A stretch of DNA of 64,000 nucleotides, taken from positions 1 to 64,000 of the forward strand of contig NZ_JAIOTY010000005.1 in the NCBI RefSeq assembly GCF_019931275.1, read 5' to 3'. The notes below the pieces were generated by a model. That model was not told the origin of the DNA. It was given only the letters and a program-made list of their open reading frames with translations, and searched no databases. Shown in pieces: positions 35,635-43,756 of this stretch (the stretch's first letter is position 1; each line of letters starts with the position of its first letter). The position numbers and the translations under genes are program-made. The DNA is from Nitratidesulfovibrio sp. SRB-5 (GTDB lineage: Bacteria > Desulfobacterota > Desulfovibrionia > Desulfovibrionales > Desulfovibrionaceae).

Positions 35635-35649
35635 TGAAAATCTTTCTCA
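35635..35649 (-). promoter_or_regulatory. Candidate Fur box upstream of feoA
   Basis: TGAAAATCTTTCTCA matches 11 of 14 positions of the 7-1-7 Fur consensus TGATAAT-N-ATTATCA and lies in an AT-rich island 49 bases before feoA. Confidence 0.6.
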
Positions 35650-35708
35650 TTGAGTCGCGTTAAAAAAAGGCACGGCCCTCGGGCCGGCCATCACCAGCGT
35701 GTCGCGTG

Positions 35709-35933
35709 CTACTTGCCGCAGCCGCAGGATGTGCCCGGCTTTGAGGCAATGTGCCCTCCGCCGCCGCAGCAGCCCGAGCCGCCGGAACTGCCGGAACTGC
35801 TGGAACTGGCGGAACTGGCGGAGCAGTCGCAACCGCATCCGCACCCGCCCGACTTGCGGAACAGGTACCGCCGCGCGACATACCCCGCCGCCGCCACCAC
35901 GATGGCGACGACCAAGAGAGTGTCCCAAGTCAT
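35709..35933 (-). CDS. FeoB-associated Cys-rich membrane protein
   Basis: A 74-residue protein: one N-terminal membrane helix (TLLVVAIVVAAAGYVARRYLF), then a Cys/Gly/Ser-rich tail with eight or more Cys (CGCGCDCS, GCCGGGG, SCGCGK). This is the small partner often found beside FeoB in anaerobes. AGGAG lies 7 bases before the ATG at 35933. It may handle Fe2+ or Fe-S material at the transporter; role not established. Confidence 0.88.
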   Translation of the reverse strand: MTWDTLLVVAIVVAAAGYVARRYLFRKSGGCGCGCDCSASSASSSSSGSSGGSGCCGGGGHIASKPGTSCGCGK

Positions 35934-35970
35934 ACTGCTTCTCCTTGTCGATGGCCGTGGCCGGACCCCG

Positions 35971-36219
35971 TCAGTCGTGCATCTGCCGACCGGAATGCAC
36001 CGGCTCGCAGAAGACGCCGCAGGCCAGGGTGTCGCCCAGGACCAGCGAGGCTTCACGCACCCGGACGCAACAGGCGCCCCCCTGCGAACAGACTTCCAGC
36101 TCCGTGCCGGGCGTTATGCCCAGCGCGCACAGCCTTCCCCGCTCGCCCTGCTTGTCGCAGAGACGACGCACCCGAACCCGGCATCCGGCGGGAACATCAC
36201 TCAACTTGCAACAAGGCAT
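35971..36219 (-). CDS. Second FeoA domain protein, Cys-rich
   Basis: The 82-residue protein has the FeoA core RGRLCALGITPGTELEV but carries seven Cys (CC near the N-terminus, C23, C34, C47, CC at 53-54, C69, C74 approximately), far more than usual FeoA. The ATG at 36219 follows AAGGAG. A strong Fur box lies about 120 bases upstream, so this is probably the first gene of the feo operon (second FeoA, Cys-rich protein, feoA, feoB). Confidence 0.88.
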   Translation of the reverse strand: MPCCKLSDVPAGCRVRVRRLCDKQGERGRLCALGITPGTELEVCSQGGACCVRVREASLVLGDTLACGVFCEPVHSGRQMHD

Positions 36220-36566
36220 ACGCGTCTCCTTGGTCCGGTCGACACCGACCGTCTGCCCGCCCCACCGCTGCCGCGCGGGGCGCGGGCAACAGGTGCGGGG
36301 CCGGGAATGCACGCCCGACGCCCTATCAGTGCACCTCCTGAAAATGATTGTCAAGTTCCTTCTCGACAAAAACCACCACTCCCGGTCCGGCAAGCGGCCA
36401 CTCACGACATGCCGGAACATTATCGGGACATGGCCGGGAACTGGACGCGCCCGGCCCGCTGCGGTAGCCTTTCGGTCCGCCGCCGCAACCCGGTCAACGT
36501 CCCATGCGGGCAACGAACGGAGCGCCGGTCGCACCACCCACAGCTTTCGCAGGAGCCTTCGCCGCA
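36220..36566. other. 347-bp divergent intergenic region (feo operon / M20 peptidase)
   Basis: Holds the feo promoter with the Fur box at 36339-36353 in a short AT-rich island (36335-36380) and the leader of the M20 peptidase gene. No other feature seen. Confidence 0.55.
36339..36353 (-). promoter_or_regulatory. Fur box upstream of the feo operon
   Basis: TGAAAATGATTGTCA matches 12 of 14 positions of the 7-1-7 Fur consensus TGATAAT-N-ATTATCA. It lies in the divergent region ahead of the Cys-rich FeoA gene and predicts repression by Fe2+-Fur. Confidence 0.82.
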
Positions 36567-37802
36567 ATGCCCCAATCCACAGACACCTTCGCCCGCTTCG
36601 CGGAACAGGCCCGCGCCTGCCTGCCCTCCGGGCTGGACGAGGCTACCGCCTCGGACATCGCCGACATGGTGGCGCTGACCGCCCGTCTCATGGCCATCCG
36701 CTCCACGGCCTCGCGCCCGGAAGAACTGGCCCGCTGCGCCGACGTCATCGCCGCCTGGCTGGCCGACAACAACATTCCCTGCACCCGCATGGAGCACGAG
36801 GGAGTGCCATCCCTTGTGGCGGGCAACCCGGCTCACGCCGCGCCGCTGGCCCTGCTGGTGCACTTCGACGTGGTGGACGGCGCGGACGCCATGTTCGCCC
36901 CGCGCCTGGACCTGGCGGCGGGCGTGCTGCACGGGCGCGGCAGCATCGACGACAAGTACGCCGTGGCGCTGGCCCTGATGCTGTGCCGCCGCTGCCTGCG
37001 CGAGCTTGCGGCACGGGGCCTTGGCCCGGATGCCCTGCCCCTGGTGCTGGTGATCACCGGCGACGAGGAAACCGGCGGCCGCAATGGCGCCTTCCGCGTG
37101 CTGCCGCACATCCGGGCCGACTTCTGCGTGGCGCTGGACGGCGGTTCGCCGGGCTCGGTCATCACCAAGGAAAAGGGCGTCATCGACCTGGTGCTCACGG
37201 CGCGGGGCAAAAGCGCCCACGGCGCCCGGCCCTGGCTGGGCGAAAACGCCGTGGATGCGCTGGTGCGCGACTACGAGGCCCTGAAGCCCCTCTTTCCCGG
37301 CCTGTATCCGGAACGGGCGGGGCTGGCAGCGCCTGATGCGCCGTCCCTCTCCGCCGTGTTGCCGCAGGCGGAGGCCCACTGGCACCGCACCCTCAACCTG
37401 GGCCTGCTGCACGCGGGCACGGCGGTGAACCAGGTGCCCGGCGAAGCTGTGGCCCATCTGGACGTGCGCTACACGGAGCACGACGATCCCCACCAACTGG
37501 TGGCCGCCATGCGCGCCGCCGTGCGAGGCGAACTGGCCGTCACCCGCATGGAGCCGCTGTTCGTCACCGGCGACACCCCGTGGCTGGACAGGCTGTTGCG
37601 CCACGCCCCCGGCGCGGCCACCGGCTGCGCCCACGGGGCCAGCGATGCCCGGTTCCTGACCGATCTTTCCATGGCCGGGGTGGTCTGGGGCGCGGAAGGC
37701 GAAACCAGCCAGCACACCGACCACGAACACCTGCTGATCCCCAGCTTGGTGCCGGTGTACCAGGCCCTGCTGGCCCTGGCGCGTGACGCGGCCAACGGAT
37801 AG
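36567..37802 (+). CDS. M20-family metallopeptidase (ArgE/DapE/CPG2 type)
   Basis: The 411-residue cytoplasmic enzyme has the di-zinc peptidase layout: LLVHFDVVDG (first metal His and Asp), GRGSIDDKYA (bridging Asp), TGDEETGG (catalytic Glu and metal Glu), and a late HTDHEHLL with the last His ligand. ARGKSAHGARPWLGENA starts the lid domain. It most resembles dipeptidase / acyl-amino-acid deacylase members. The ATG at 36567 has GCAGGAG upstream. The peptide-type ABC ATPase gene follows after 75 bases, so a role in peptide use is plausible. Confidence 0.9.
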   Translation: MPQSTDTFARFAEQARACLPSGLDEATASDIADMVALTARLMAIRSTASRPEELARCADVIAAWLADNNIPCTRMEHEGVPSLVAGNPAHAAPLALLVHFDVVDGADAMFAPRLDLAAGVLHGRGSIDDKYAVALALMLCRRCLRELAARGLGPDALPLVLVITGDEETGGRNGAFRVLPHIRADFCVALDGGSPGSVITKEKGVIDLVLTARGKSAHGARPWLGENAVDALVRDYEALKPLFPGLYPERAGLAAPDAPSLSAVLPQAEAHWHRTLNLGLLHAGTAVNQVPGEAVAHLDVRYTEHDDPHQLVAAMRAAVRGELAVTRMEPLFVTGDTPWLDRLLRHAPGAATGCAHGASDARFLTDLSMAGVVWGAEGETSQHTDHEHLLIPSLVPVYQALLALARDAANG

Positions 37803-37877
37803 CCCTTGCGAACAGCCTTCTTTCGGACGGCCCTCCGCCCACTGGCACCATCACCTGGAAACAACTACAGGCCAGAC

Positions 37878-38954
37878 ATGACCGACGACAACAGAACACC
37901 CCGGACGGTGACCGACGCGGCACACCTGCTGGACGTGCGCGACCTGAGCGTGGAATTTCCGGGGCGGCCCGAGGCGGACGGCACGCCGGGCGCTCCCCTG
38001 CGCGCTGTGGCGGGGATATCCTTTTCCATAGCGCCGGGGGGCACGCTGTGCCTGGTGGGCGAATCGGGCTGCGGCAAGAGCATGACCGCGCTGGCCCTGC
38101 TGCGCCTGGTGCCCGAGCCGGGACGCGTTGCCTCCGGGTCGGTGCGGCTGGAGGGGCGGGAACTGCTGACCCTGCCGGAACCGGACATGCGCGGGGTGCG
38201 CGGGCGCAGCATTTCGATGATCTTTCAGGAACCCATGACCTCGCTGAACCCGGTGTTCCGGGTGGGCGAGCAGATCGCCGAGGGGTTGCGGCTGCATCTG
38301 GGCCTTTCCCGGTCCGATGCCGCCGCGCGCGCCGTGGACCTGCTGCGACAGGTGGGCATTCCCTCGCCGGAACTGCGCGCCCGCGACTTTCCGCACCAGA
38401 TGAGCGGCGGCATGCGCCAGCGGGTGATGATCGCCATGGCGCTGGCCTGCGACCCGCGCCTGCTCATCGCCGATGAACCCACCACCGCGCTGGACGTGAC
38501 CATCCAGCGCCAGATACTGCGCCTGATGCGTGACCTTGCCGCCCACCGGGGGGCATCGGTGCTGCTGATCACCCACGACCTCGGCGTGGTGGCGGAAACC
38601 GCCGACCACGTGGCCGTGATGTATGCCGGCAGGATCATGGAACATGCGTCGGTGGGCGATTTTTTCGCGCGCCCGCTGCATCCCTATGCCCAGGGGCTGA
38701 TGCGCTCGGTGCCGCAGGCGGTTTCCGGCCCGAGGGCCGAACGGCTGTCGGCCATTCCAGGCACGGTGCCGCCGCTATGGGCGCTGCCATCCGGCTGCAC
38801 CTTCCGCGACCGTTGCCCGCACGCCTTCGCCCGGTGCGCCGAACAGGAACCGCCCCTGCTGGCCATGCCGCCGCAGGCACCCACCGCCGCTCCCACGGAC
38901 AACGCGGCCCAGGAGCACGGCGTGCGCTGCTGGCTGCACGCCCCCAAGGAATGA
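37878..38954 (+). CDS. Oligopeptide/dipeptide ABC transporter ATP-binding protein (OppD/DppD type)
   Basis: The 358-residue ATPase has Walker [10 protein letters not shown]-loop [12 protein letters not shown], signature MSGGMRQR, Walker [13 protein letters not shown] and H-loop LLITHDLG. The C-terminal OppD extension with [15 protein letters not shown] is present. No permease, binding protein or OppF partner is adjacent; the next gene is an unrelated regulator. It is therefore either an orphan that serves a transporter elsewhere or the remnant of a broken operon. Confidence 0.93.
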   Translation: MTDDNRTPRTVTDAAHLLDVRDLSVEFPGRPEADGTPGAPLRAVAGISFSIAPGGTLCLVGESGCGKSMTALALLRLVPEPGRVASGSVRLEGRELLTLPEPDMRGVRGRSISMIFQEPMTSLNPVFRVGEQIAEGLRLHLGLSRSDAAARAVDLLRQVGIPSPELRARDFPHQMSGGMRQRVMIAMALACDPRLLIADEPTTALDVTIQRQILRLMRDLAAHRGASVLLITHDLGVVAETADHVAVMYAGRIMEHASVGDFFARPLHPYAQGLMRSVPQAVSGPRAERLSAIPGTVPPLWALPSGCTFRDRCPHAFARCAEQEPPLLAMPPQAPTAAPTDNAAQEHGVRCWLHAPKE

Positions 38955-39278
38955 CCGGCGACAGGTGACCGGCCGGGCTTCGCCCCGTCATGCCTGCACG
39001 AAGCGCCCCGCAGTGCGCCCCCCGCATCTCCGCATCGCGCCGGAACGCACCACGCAGACGGCCCATGCTGCATGCGCAGGCACAGCGGCGCACAGGCGTA
39101 CCGCATCATCGCCGCCCGCGTTGCGGCGACACGCCATGCACGCCCCCCACACCCACCCCTACGTCGCAATGGGGAATAACCCTACTACGGCGAAAGCAGG
39201 TTTACAATTCCACCGGGGGCACATATAACGTACCGTGTTATTTTCAGACCAGCCACATCATAGTCAAAGGCTGCCGAC
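38955..39278. other. 324-bp region upstream of the LuxR-type response regulator
   Basis: GC-rich in its first 200 bases with nothing recognised, then an AT-richer end holding the promoter listed at 39201-39229. Confidence 0.5.
39201..39229 (+). promoter_or_regulatory. Sigma-70-type promoter of the response regulator gene
   Basis: TTTACA (39201-39206) and TATAAC (39224-39229) are 17 bases apart, each one base from consensus, 50 bases ahead of the start codon. Confidence 0.75.
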
Positions 39279-39929
39279 ATGTCGAAAACCGTTGTGCTCG
39301 TCGAAGACCTCGATATCGTCCGGGAAGGGCTTAAGGCCCTGCTCGGGGCATATCCCGCTTTCTCCATCGTGGGAGAGGCCCCGGACGGCATCCAGGCCTT
39401 GAAAATCGTTGAAAAGCACATGCCGGATATAGTGCTCATGGACCTGACGCTGCCGCTCATGGACGGCACGGAAGCCATCCGCGAAATCAAGCGGCGCTGC
39501 GAGCGCACCAAGGTGCTGGCGCTGACCGCCCACAAGAAGGATAGCCTGATCTACCGCACTCTCAGCGCGGGGGCCGACGGCTACGTGCTGAAGAACGTTT
39601 CCAGCGACATTCTGGTGCAAGCCATGGAAACGGTGCTGTCCGGGCGCCGGTACATCAGCCCCGAAATTTCCGAACTGCTCATCGAAGACTTTCTGCGCCA
39701 CGGCCGCCGCGAAAGCGGGTCGCTGCTGGATCTTTTGAGCGACCGCGAAAAGCAGGTGCTGAAGCTGGTGGCCGAAGGCCACGGCAACAAGATGATCGCC
39801 GACAAGCTGTGCATAAGCCACAAGACCGTGGAAAAGCACAAGGCCAACCTGAAGCGCAAACTGGGTGCCGACAGCACGGCGGAACTGGTCAGCTTTGCCA
39901 TCGAGCACGGGCTGACCGTCACACCGTAG
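39279..39929 (+). CDS. NarL/LuxR-family response regulator
   Basis: The 216-residue protein has a receiver domain with E9/D10 and phosphoacceptor D55 (VLMDLTLPLMDG), Thr of LALTAH and Lys of YVLKN. The C-terminal LuxR helix-turn-helix reads LSDREKQVLKLVAEGHGNKMIADKLCISHKTVEKH. No kinase is next to it. The HPt protein encoded downstream on the opposite strand could be part of its phosphorelay. It has a good promoter of its own and a bidirectional terminator after it. Confidence 0.95.
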   Translation: MSKTVVLVEDLDIVREGLKALLGAYPAFSIVGEAPDGIQALKIVEKHMPDIVLMDLTLPLMDGTEAIREIKRRCERTKVLALTAHKKDSLIYRTLSAGADGYVLKNVSSDILVQAMETVLSGRRYISPEISELLIEDFLRHGRRESGSLLDLLSDREKQVLKLVAEGHGNKMIADKLCISHKTVEKHKANLKRKLGADSTAELVSFAIEHGLTVTP

Positions 39930-39971
39930 CCGCAAGACACCCTGCCCCGCCAGCCCCGAACGGATGCAAAA

Positions 39972-40007
39972 CGACGGGCCGGACTCCACTGCGAGTCCGG
40001 CCCGTCG
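39972..40007. terminator. Bidirectional terminator
   Basis: A perfect 15-bp stem (CGACGGGCCGGACTC / GAGTCCGGCCCGTCG) with a 6-base loop separates the convergent response-regulator and HPt genes. Confidence 0.88.
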
Positions 40008-40080
40008 ATGCATTTCACGGGGCACACAATACGGCGGAACGGCTGTTGCCGATACGGCGGTGCCGCGTGTCCGGCAGGGG

Positions 40081-41034
40081 CTAATCGTGCGGATCGGGCT
40101 CCGCGCCCACAGGAGACGGAACAGATTGGCCGGATTGACCGGGCAGGCCGGGCAGGCCAGACAGGTCGGGCAGGCCAGACAGGGCCGTCAGCGCGGCACG
40201 CAGCCACGCCAGGGAGTCGGAGGCGGCGTCCATGTCGGCGCAGTTGGCGGCACATTCCAGCGCCGCCGCGCAGGCGGCCCATTCCGGCATGGCGTAGTTG
40301 GCCGCCATGCCGCGCATGGTGTGGCCCACACGGGCCAGCAACACCATGTCCCGCGCATGCAGCGCATCGCCCGCCTGGCCGACGAGCGCCTCTGCAGTGC
40401 GCCACACGCCGGGCAGCAACGGGCGCAGCACCTCCGGCATGGCCGCTATCAGGGCCGCCCCGGAAAGCCGCTGGCCGGACGGCACGCCGGTGTCGGCCAC
40501 CCGGCGCAGTTGGCCGCACCGGGCCAGCGCCAGCGCCACGTCGGCAAGGTCCGCATATCCGGATGCATGGGCCGGGGCGCGCTCTCCATCCACGTCGCGG
40601 GGGCGCACCTCCGCCAGTGGGGCATCCTCCCAGCCGGGGGGCACGGCGGGGGCATCCCCCGCAAGCCGCACCACCAAGAGCGGAGGCGCAGCAGGCATGG
40701 CCGAGGTGTTGCACCTGCCCCGGCACGGCGTTGCACCAGTCTCATCCTTCGGGCCTGCGGCGTGCACGCGCGCGCCAGGCTCATCTTTCGGGCTTGCGGC
40801 GTGTACGCGCGCGCCAGTCTCATCCTTCGGGCTTGCGGCATGCGCGCGCGCGCCCGGCAGCAGCAGTACCACCTGCGCCGACAGGGCCTCGCGCACCGCT
40901 GCACGCGCGCCGCTCACCAGCACGAGGAGATGCCCCGTGTCCGTTCCCGGCGCGGCTGCATCGGCATGCGCCTGGTCCGGCTGTCCTCTTCGATTCGGGG
41001 ACGGCGTGGTGCCGCCTTCCCTGTCCTTGGGCAT
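40081..41034 (-). CDS. HPt-domain phosphotransfer protein with repeat-bearing N-terminus
   Basis: The 317-residue protein has a C-terminal HPt four-helix bundle (about 190-285) with phosphorylatable H238 in ARVGHTMRGMAANYAM. The N-terminal half is unlike known domains: residues about 60-102 are three 13-residue repeats (GARVHAASPKDET-type) from a 39-bp minisatellite, and the tail has a Leu-Pro-Gly repeat (LSGLPDLSGLPGLPG). The ATG at 41034 has GGAGAGGAG upstream. It may link a hybrid kinase elsewhere to the convergent response regulator; this is inference. Confidence 0.82.
   Translation of the reverse strand: MPKDREGGTTPSPNRRGQPDQAHADAAAPGTDTGHLLVLVSGARAAVREALSAQVVLLLPGARAHAASPKDETGARVHAASPKDEPGARVHAAGPKDETGATPCRGRCNTSAMPAAPPLLVVRLAGDAPAVPPGWEDAPLAEVRPRDVDGERAPAHASGYADLADVALALARCGQLRRVADTGVPSGQRLSGAALIAAMPEVLRPLLPGVWRTAEALVGQAGDALHARDMVLLARVGHTMRGMAANYAMPEWAACAAALECAANCADMDAASDSLAWLRAALTALSGLPDLSGLPGLPGQSGQSVPSPVGAEPDPHD
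40741..40857 (-). repeat. 39-bp tandem repeat, three units, inside the HPt gene
   Basis: Units begin at 40741, 40780 and 40819. They encode three 13-residue repeats. The period is a multiple of three, so copy number can vary without frame loss. Confidence 0.93.
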
Positions 41035-41225
41035 CGTGTCTCCTCTCCCCCGGTGGACGGAAGCCGCTGCGCTCCTGCCCGATGTTCGCTCCGGTGCTAT
41101 CGGCAGGCATGAGCCTTTGCCTTAGCCCCGGCCCGCCACGCAAGTATTTTTCCGCGCCCGCCAACGCCATTCGGGGCGGGAAAAGGCGACACGACCAGCA
41201 TTCGCAAGGTTTTTGAAAAAAACGC

Positions 41226-41254
41226 TTGCCAACCACTCGGCGTTTGGCTAGAAG
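41226..41254 (+). promoter_or_regulatory. Promoter of tRNA-Leu
   Basis: TTGCCA (41226-41231) and TAGAAG (41249-41254) are 17 bases apart, ending 10 bases ahead of the mature tRNA. Confidence 0.7.
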
Positions 41255-41264
41255 ACCCTCCTGC

Positions 41265-41351
41265 GCCGAAGTGGTGGAATTGGTAGACACGCTAGGTTCA
41301 GGGTCTAGTGGGGGTTCCCCCGTGGGAGTTCGACTCTCCCCTTCGGCACCA
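41265..41351 (+). tRNA. tRNA-Leu (anticodon CAG)
   Basis: The 87-base class II tRNA has a 7-bp acceptor stem (GCCGAAG / CTTCGGC), discriminator A, encoded CCA, D-arm GGAATTGGTAGACAC, anticodon stem CTAGG / TCTAG with loop TTCAGGG giving CAG, a long variable arm (GGGGGTTCCCCC), and T-loop GTTCGACTC. No integrase or attachment-site duplicate is next to it. Confidence 0.97.
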
Positions 41352-41359
41352 TCGACGGT

Positions 41360-41387
41360 AAAGGTCCCGGCATTCGCCGGGACCTTT
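41360..41387 (+). terminator. Terminator of tRNA-Leu
   Basis: A perfect 12-bp stem (AAAGGTCCCGGC / GCCGGGACCTTT) with an ATTC loop lies 9 bases after the tRNA; a T-containing tail follows. Confidence 0.88.
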
Positions 41388-41602
41388 CTGCGTTTTCAGG
41401 CCCTCACGTCCCGTTGTCCCACAGTCTTTCCGCTCTCCTTCCCCGGCCAGCCCCGCCAGCCATCTTCATACCTGCCCTGCTCACTCCATATTCAACCTCA
41501 CGTACGGTTCGTTTTCTCTAACATCGTTGCTGCAAACGAAAAAATCGTGCATGACTTGAGGTAATTCATTCCTGATGGTGCAGCCTTTGGGGGGGGAGTG
41601 CC

Positions 41603-43756
41603 ATGCCGTTTCCATCGGTTCGCCAGCCATTGCGTTCCGTCGCCTGGCTGTTGCGCGGCGGCGTGGGGCTGGGGGTTTCCATAGCCTGCCTATGGTATCT
41701 CCTGCGGGCAGGCCTGCTGCGCGCGCACCTGCCGCAGGCGCTGGCCCTGCCGGAAAGCTCCGGCGAATGGGTGATGCCCATCGCCATTGTCACCATGCTG
41801 GCGTGTGCCCGCTGCGTGGCACTGCTGCCGCACGCCACGCGCCTTTCGCGCGTGCATGACGCCGCGCTGGCAGCCCTGCTGCTGCCGCTGCTGGGGCTGG
41901 TGCCGGGGGTCGACATGCACCGCGCGGCGCTGGAGGTGGTTACCGGCCCCCTGGCCGTGGCCGGTGCCGTCCTGCTTTTCCATGGCTGGGGCGTGCGGCT
42001 GGCGGCCTTGTCCGGCCTCGACATCGCGTTGTGTTTCGCCATGGCCACCTTTGTGGCGGAATCGGTGTTGGCCGTGTCCGCTTCAGGTCTTGGCGGCGAG
42101 ACCGCCTGGCTTGCCCTGGGTGCGGGACTGCCCGTGCTTTCACGGTTGCTGCTCGGCAACATCACCCTGCCGGAAACCGACGACGACAAGGACCCCGCCC
42201 CCCTGCGGCCCCTGCCCGCCACGCTGCTGGCGGCGCTGTTTCTGGCCAGCGCGGCCTGCGGCCTGTTCTACCAGTTGCTGGATCAACTGCCCCCGGAAAG
42301 CGACGCCACGGTCATTGCCTCCAGTGCGGTGTTCTGCGGGGTGGCCCTGTGCGCGGCCATCCTGTTGCGCGTCTTTCCCTCCTTGGCTCCGCGCCACCTG
42401 TTCCGGCTGGCCCTGCCTCTGCTGGGGCTGGGCTTTGCCACGCTGATGCTGCTGGGCCAGCGCATGCCCCGCGTGCCCATGTTCATCCAGCTTTCGGGCA
42501 GCGCCCTGCTGGACGTGTTCATGTACTCGTCGCTGCTGCACAGCGCGGGCCTGCACGCCGGGCGCAACCGCGCCCGCATCCTGGCCCTGTACTGGGCGCT
42601 GCTGTTCGGTTCGCAGTGGGCGGGCAGCCTGCTGTTCATGGTGCTGGGCCTGCTGCTGCCGCCGGACATCGCCCACATCCAGGTGCTTTCGCTGGCGGCG
42701 GTGTGCGCCATCATATCCATCATGCTGGTGGTACGGCCCGACCCGGCCACCTACATGGGCTGGCGACTGCCGGGACACGTGCCCGATAACGACACGGACG
42801 AACCGGTCTGCGACGACGGCGACACCGAATGTGACGACGATGCCGCCCTGCGGACCATCCTGTCTGCCATGCCCGGCTGTTCCGGCCCCTTCGGCGTGTC
42901 TGGCATGTCGGGCAGCAGGGCTGACCGGGCATCGCAATGTTCACCGGACGTGGCTCTGGGCACCGCCCCAGACATCCCCCCGGACGCGGCACCATCCGTG
43001 GCAACCGCAGCCAGCCCCATTGCGCATGACGCGGCCATTGAACCAGACGCATCGCGCGGGCATGCCATGCCCTCGCCCCCTGCCGCTCCGGCTGCCCAGA
43101 CATCCCCGCCGCCCCGCATGCCCACCAGCACCTGGCGTACCCCCGCCCCTATCGGCGCGGACGGCGCGGAACTGCCGGTACCCGCACATTTCAGCCTGCA
43201 TGACGCTGGGGCCCCCGGCATGACGCGCACACCTGCTCCCTCTGCCCTCTCCGCCCCATCCGGCACATCCAGTACATCCCGCACATCCGGCGCACCTGAT
43301 GCACCCGGCACGCCGGGCGAACCGCACGCGTCGCATGCACCCCACTCCGCGCCCCTTGCGGATCAGCCCTGCGCAGTCCCCCCGGCCGCGCCACCAGACA
43401 CGATGGCGGACACCGTATCGACCGCCGCAGCAGGCAGCGCCCCCAATGCCGCCCCCGTTCCCCCTGCCCGCCCCGTCCTGCCCAGCGAAGCGGCCCCGAG
43501 CTCCTATCCGTCGGCACCGCCCGCTGCCTGCCTTGCCGATTCGCTGCGCCGCATGGGCCTCACCCGTCAGCAGGTGGCGGTCACCCTGCTGCTGGCGGAC
43601 CGGCACAGCGGCCCGGAAATCTGCGACAGGCTTAACATTTCGTACAACACCCTCAAGACGCACGTGCGCAACATTTACCGGCAGCTCGGCGTGACCAACC
43701 AGCAGGAATTGCGCAACGCGGTCACCCTGTTCGATCCCGCCCGCCCGACAGCATGA
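41603..43756 (+). CDS. Membrane-embedded LuxR-type regulator (12-TM transporter-like domain plus HTH)
   Basis: The 717-residue protein starts with about 12 hydrophobic helices (residues about 12-375) organised like an MFS transporter. A very long Pro/Ala/Ser-rich linker follows (about 380-640). It ends in a LuxR-type helix-turn-helix (about 650-710: GLTRQQVAVTLLLADRHSGPEICDRLNISYNTLKTHVRNIYRQLG). It may be a one-component regulator that senses at the membrane and reaches DNA from there. The ribosome-binding site is an eight-G tract followed by AG at 41589-41598, 6 bases before the ATG. The target is unknown; the pilus locus begins about 650 bases downstream. Confidence 0.85.
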   Translation: MPFPSVRQPLRSVAWLLRGGVGLGVSIACLWYLLRAGLLRAHLPQALALPESSGEWVMPIAIVTMLACARCVALLPHATRLSRVHDAALAALLLPLLGLVPGVDMHRAALEVVTGPLAVAGAVLLFHGWGVRLAALSGLDIALCFAMATFVAESVLAVSASGLGGETAWLALGAGLPVLSRLLLGNITLPETDDDKDPAPLRPLPATLLAALFLASAACGLFYQLLDQLPPESDATVIASSAVFCGVALCAAILLRVFPSLAPRHLFRLALPLLGLGFATLMLLGQRMPRVPMFIQLSGSALLDVFMYSSLLHSAGLHAGRNRARILALYWALLFGSQWAGSLLFMVLGLLLPPDIAHIQVLSLAAVCAIISIMLVVRPDPATYMGWRLPGHVPDNDTDEPVCDDGDTECDDDAALRTILSAMPGCSGPFGVSGMSGSRADRASQCSPDVALGTAPDIPPDAAPSVATAASPIAHDAAIEPDASRGHAMPSPPAAPAAQTSPPPRMPTSTWRTPAPIGADGAELPVPAHFSLHDAGAPGMTRTPAPSALSAPSGTSSTSRTSGAPDAPGTPGEPHASHAPHSAPLADQPCAVPPAAPPDTMADTVSTAAAGSAPNAAPVPPARPVLPSEAAPSSYPSAPPAACLADSLRRMGLTRQQVAVTLLLADRHSGPEICDRLNISYNTLKTHVRNIYRQLGVTNQQELRNAVTLFDPARPTA

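Noticed and set aside
28889-35653. Very long open frames opposite to real genes, e.g. 643 codons on the minus strand over the amidohydrolase/FKBP genes and 874 codons on the plus strand over feoB
   Set aside because: They are antisense to genes with clear motifs, have His/Val/Gly-biased composition typical of shadow frames in high-GC DNA, and contain no recognisable domains.
41265-41351. tRNA-Leu as integration site of a genomic island
   Set aside because: No integrase, no duplicated tRNA 3-prime end and no change of gene style on either side were seen.
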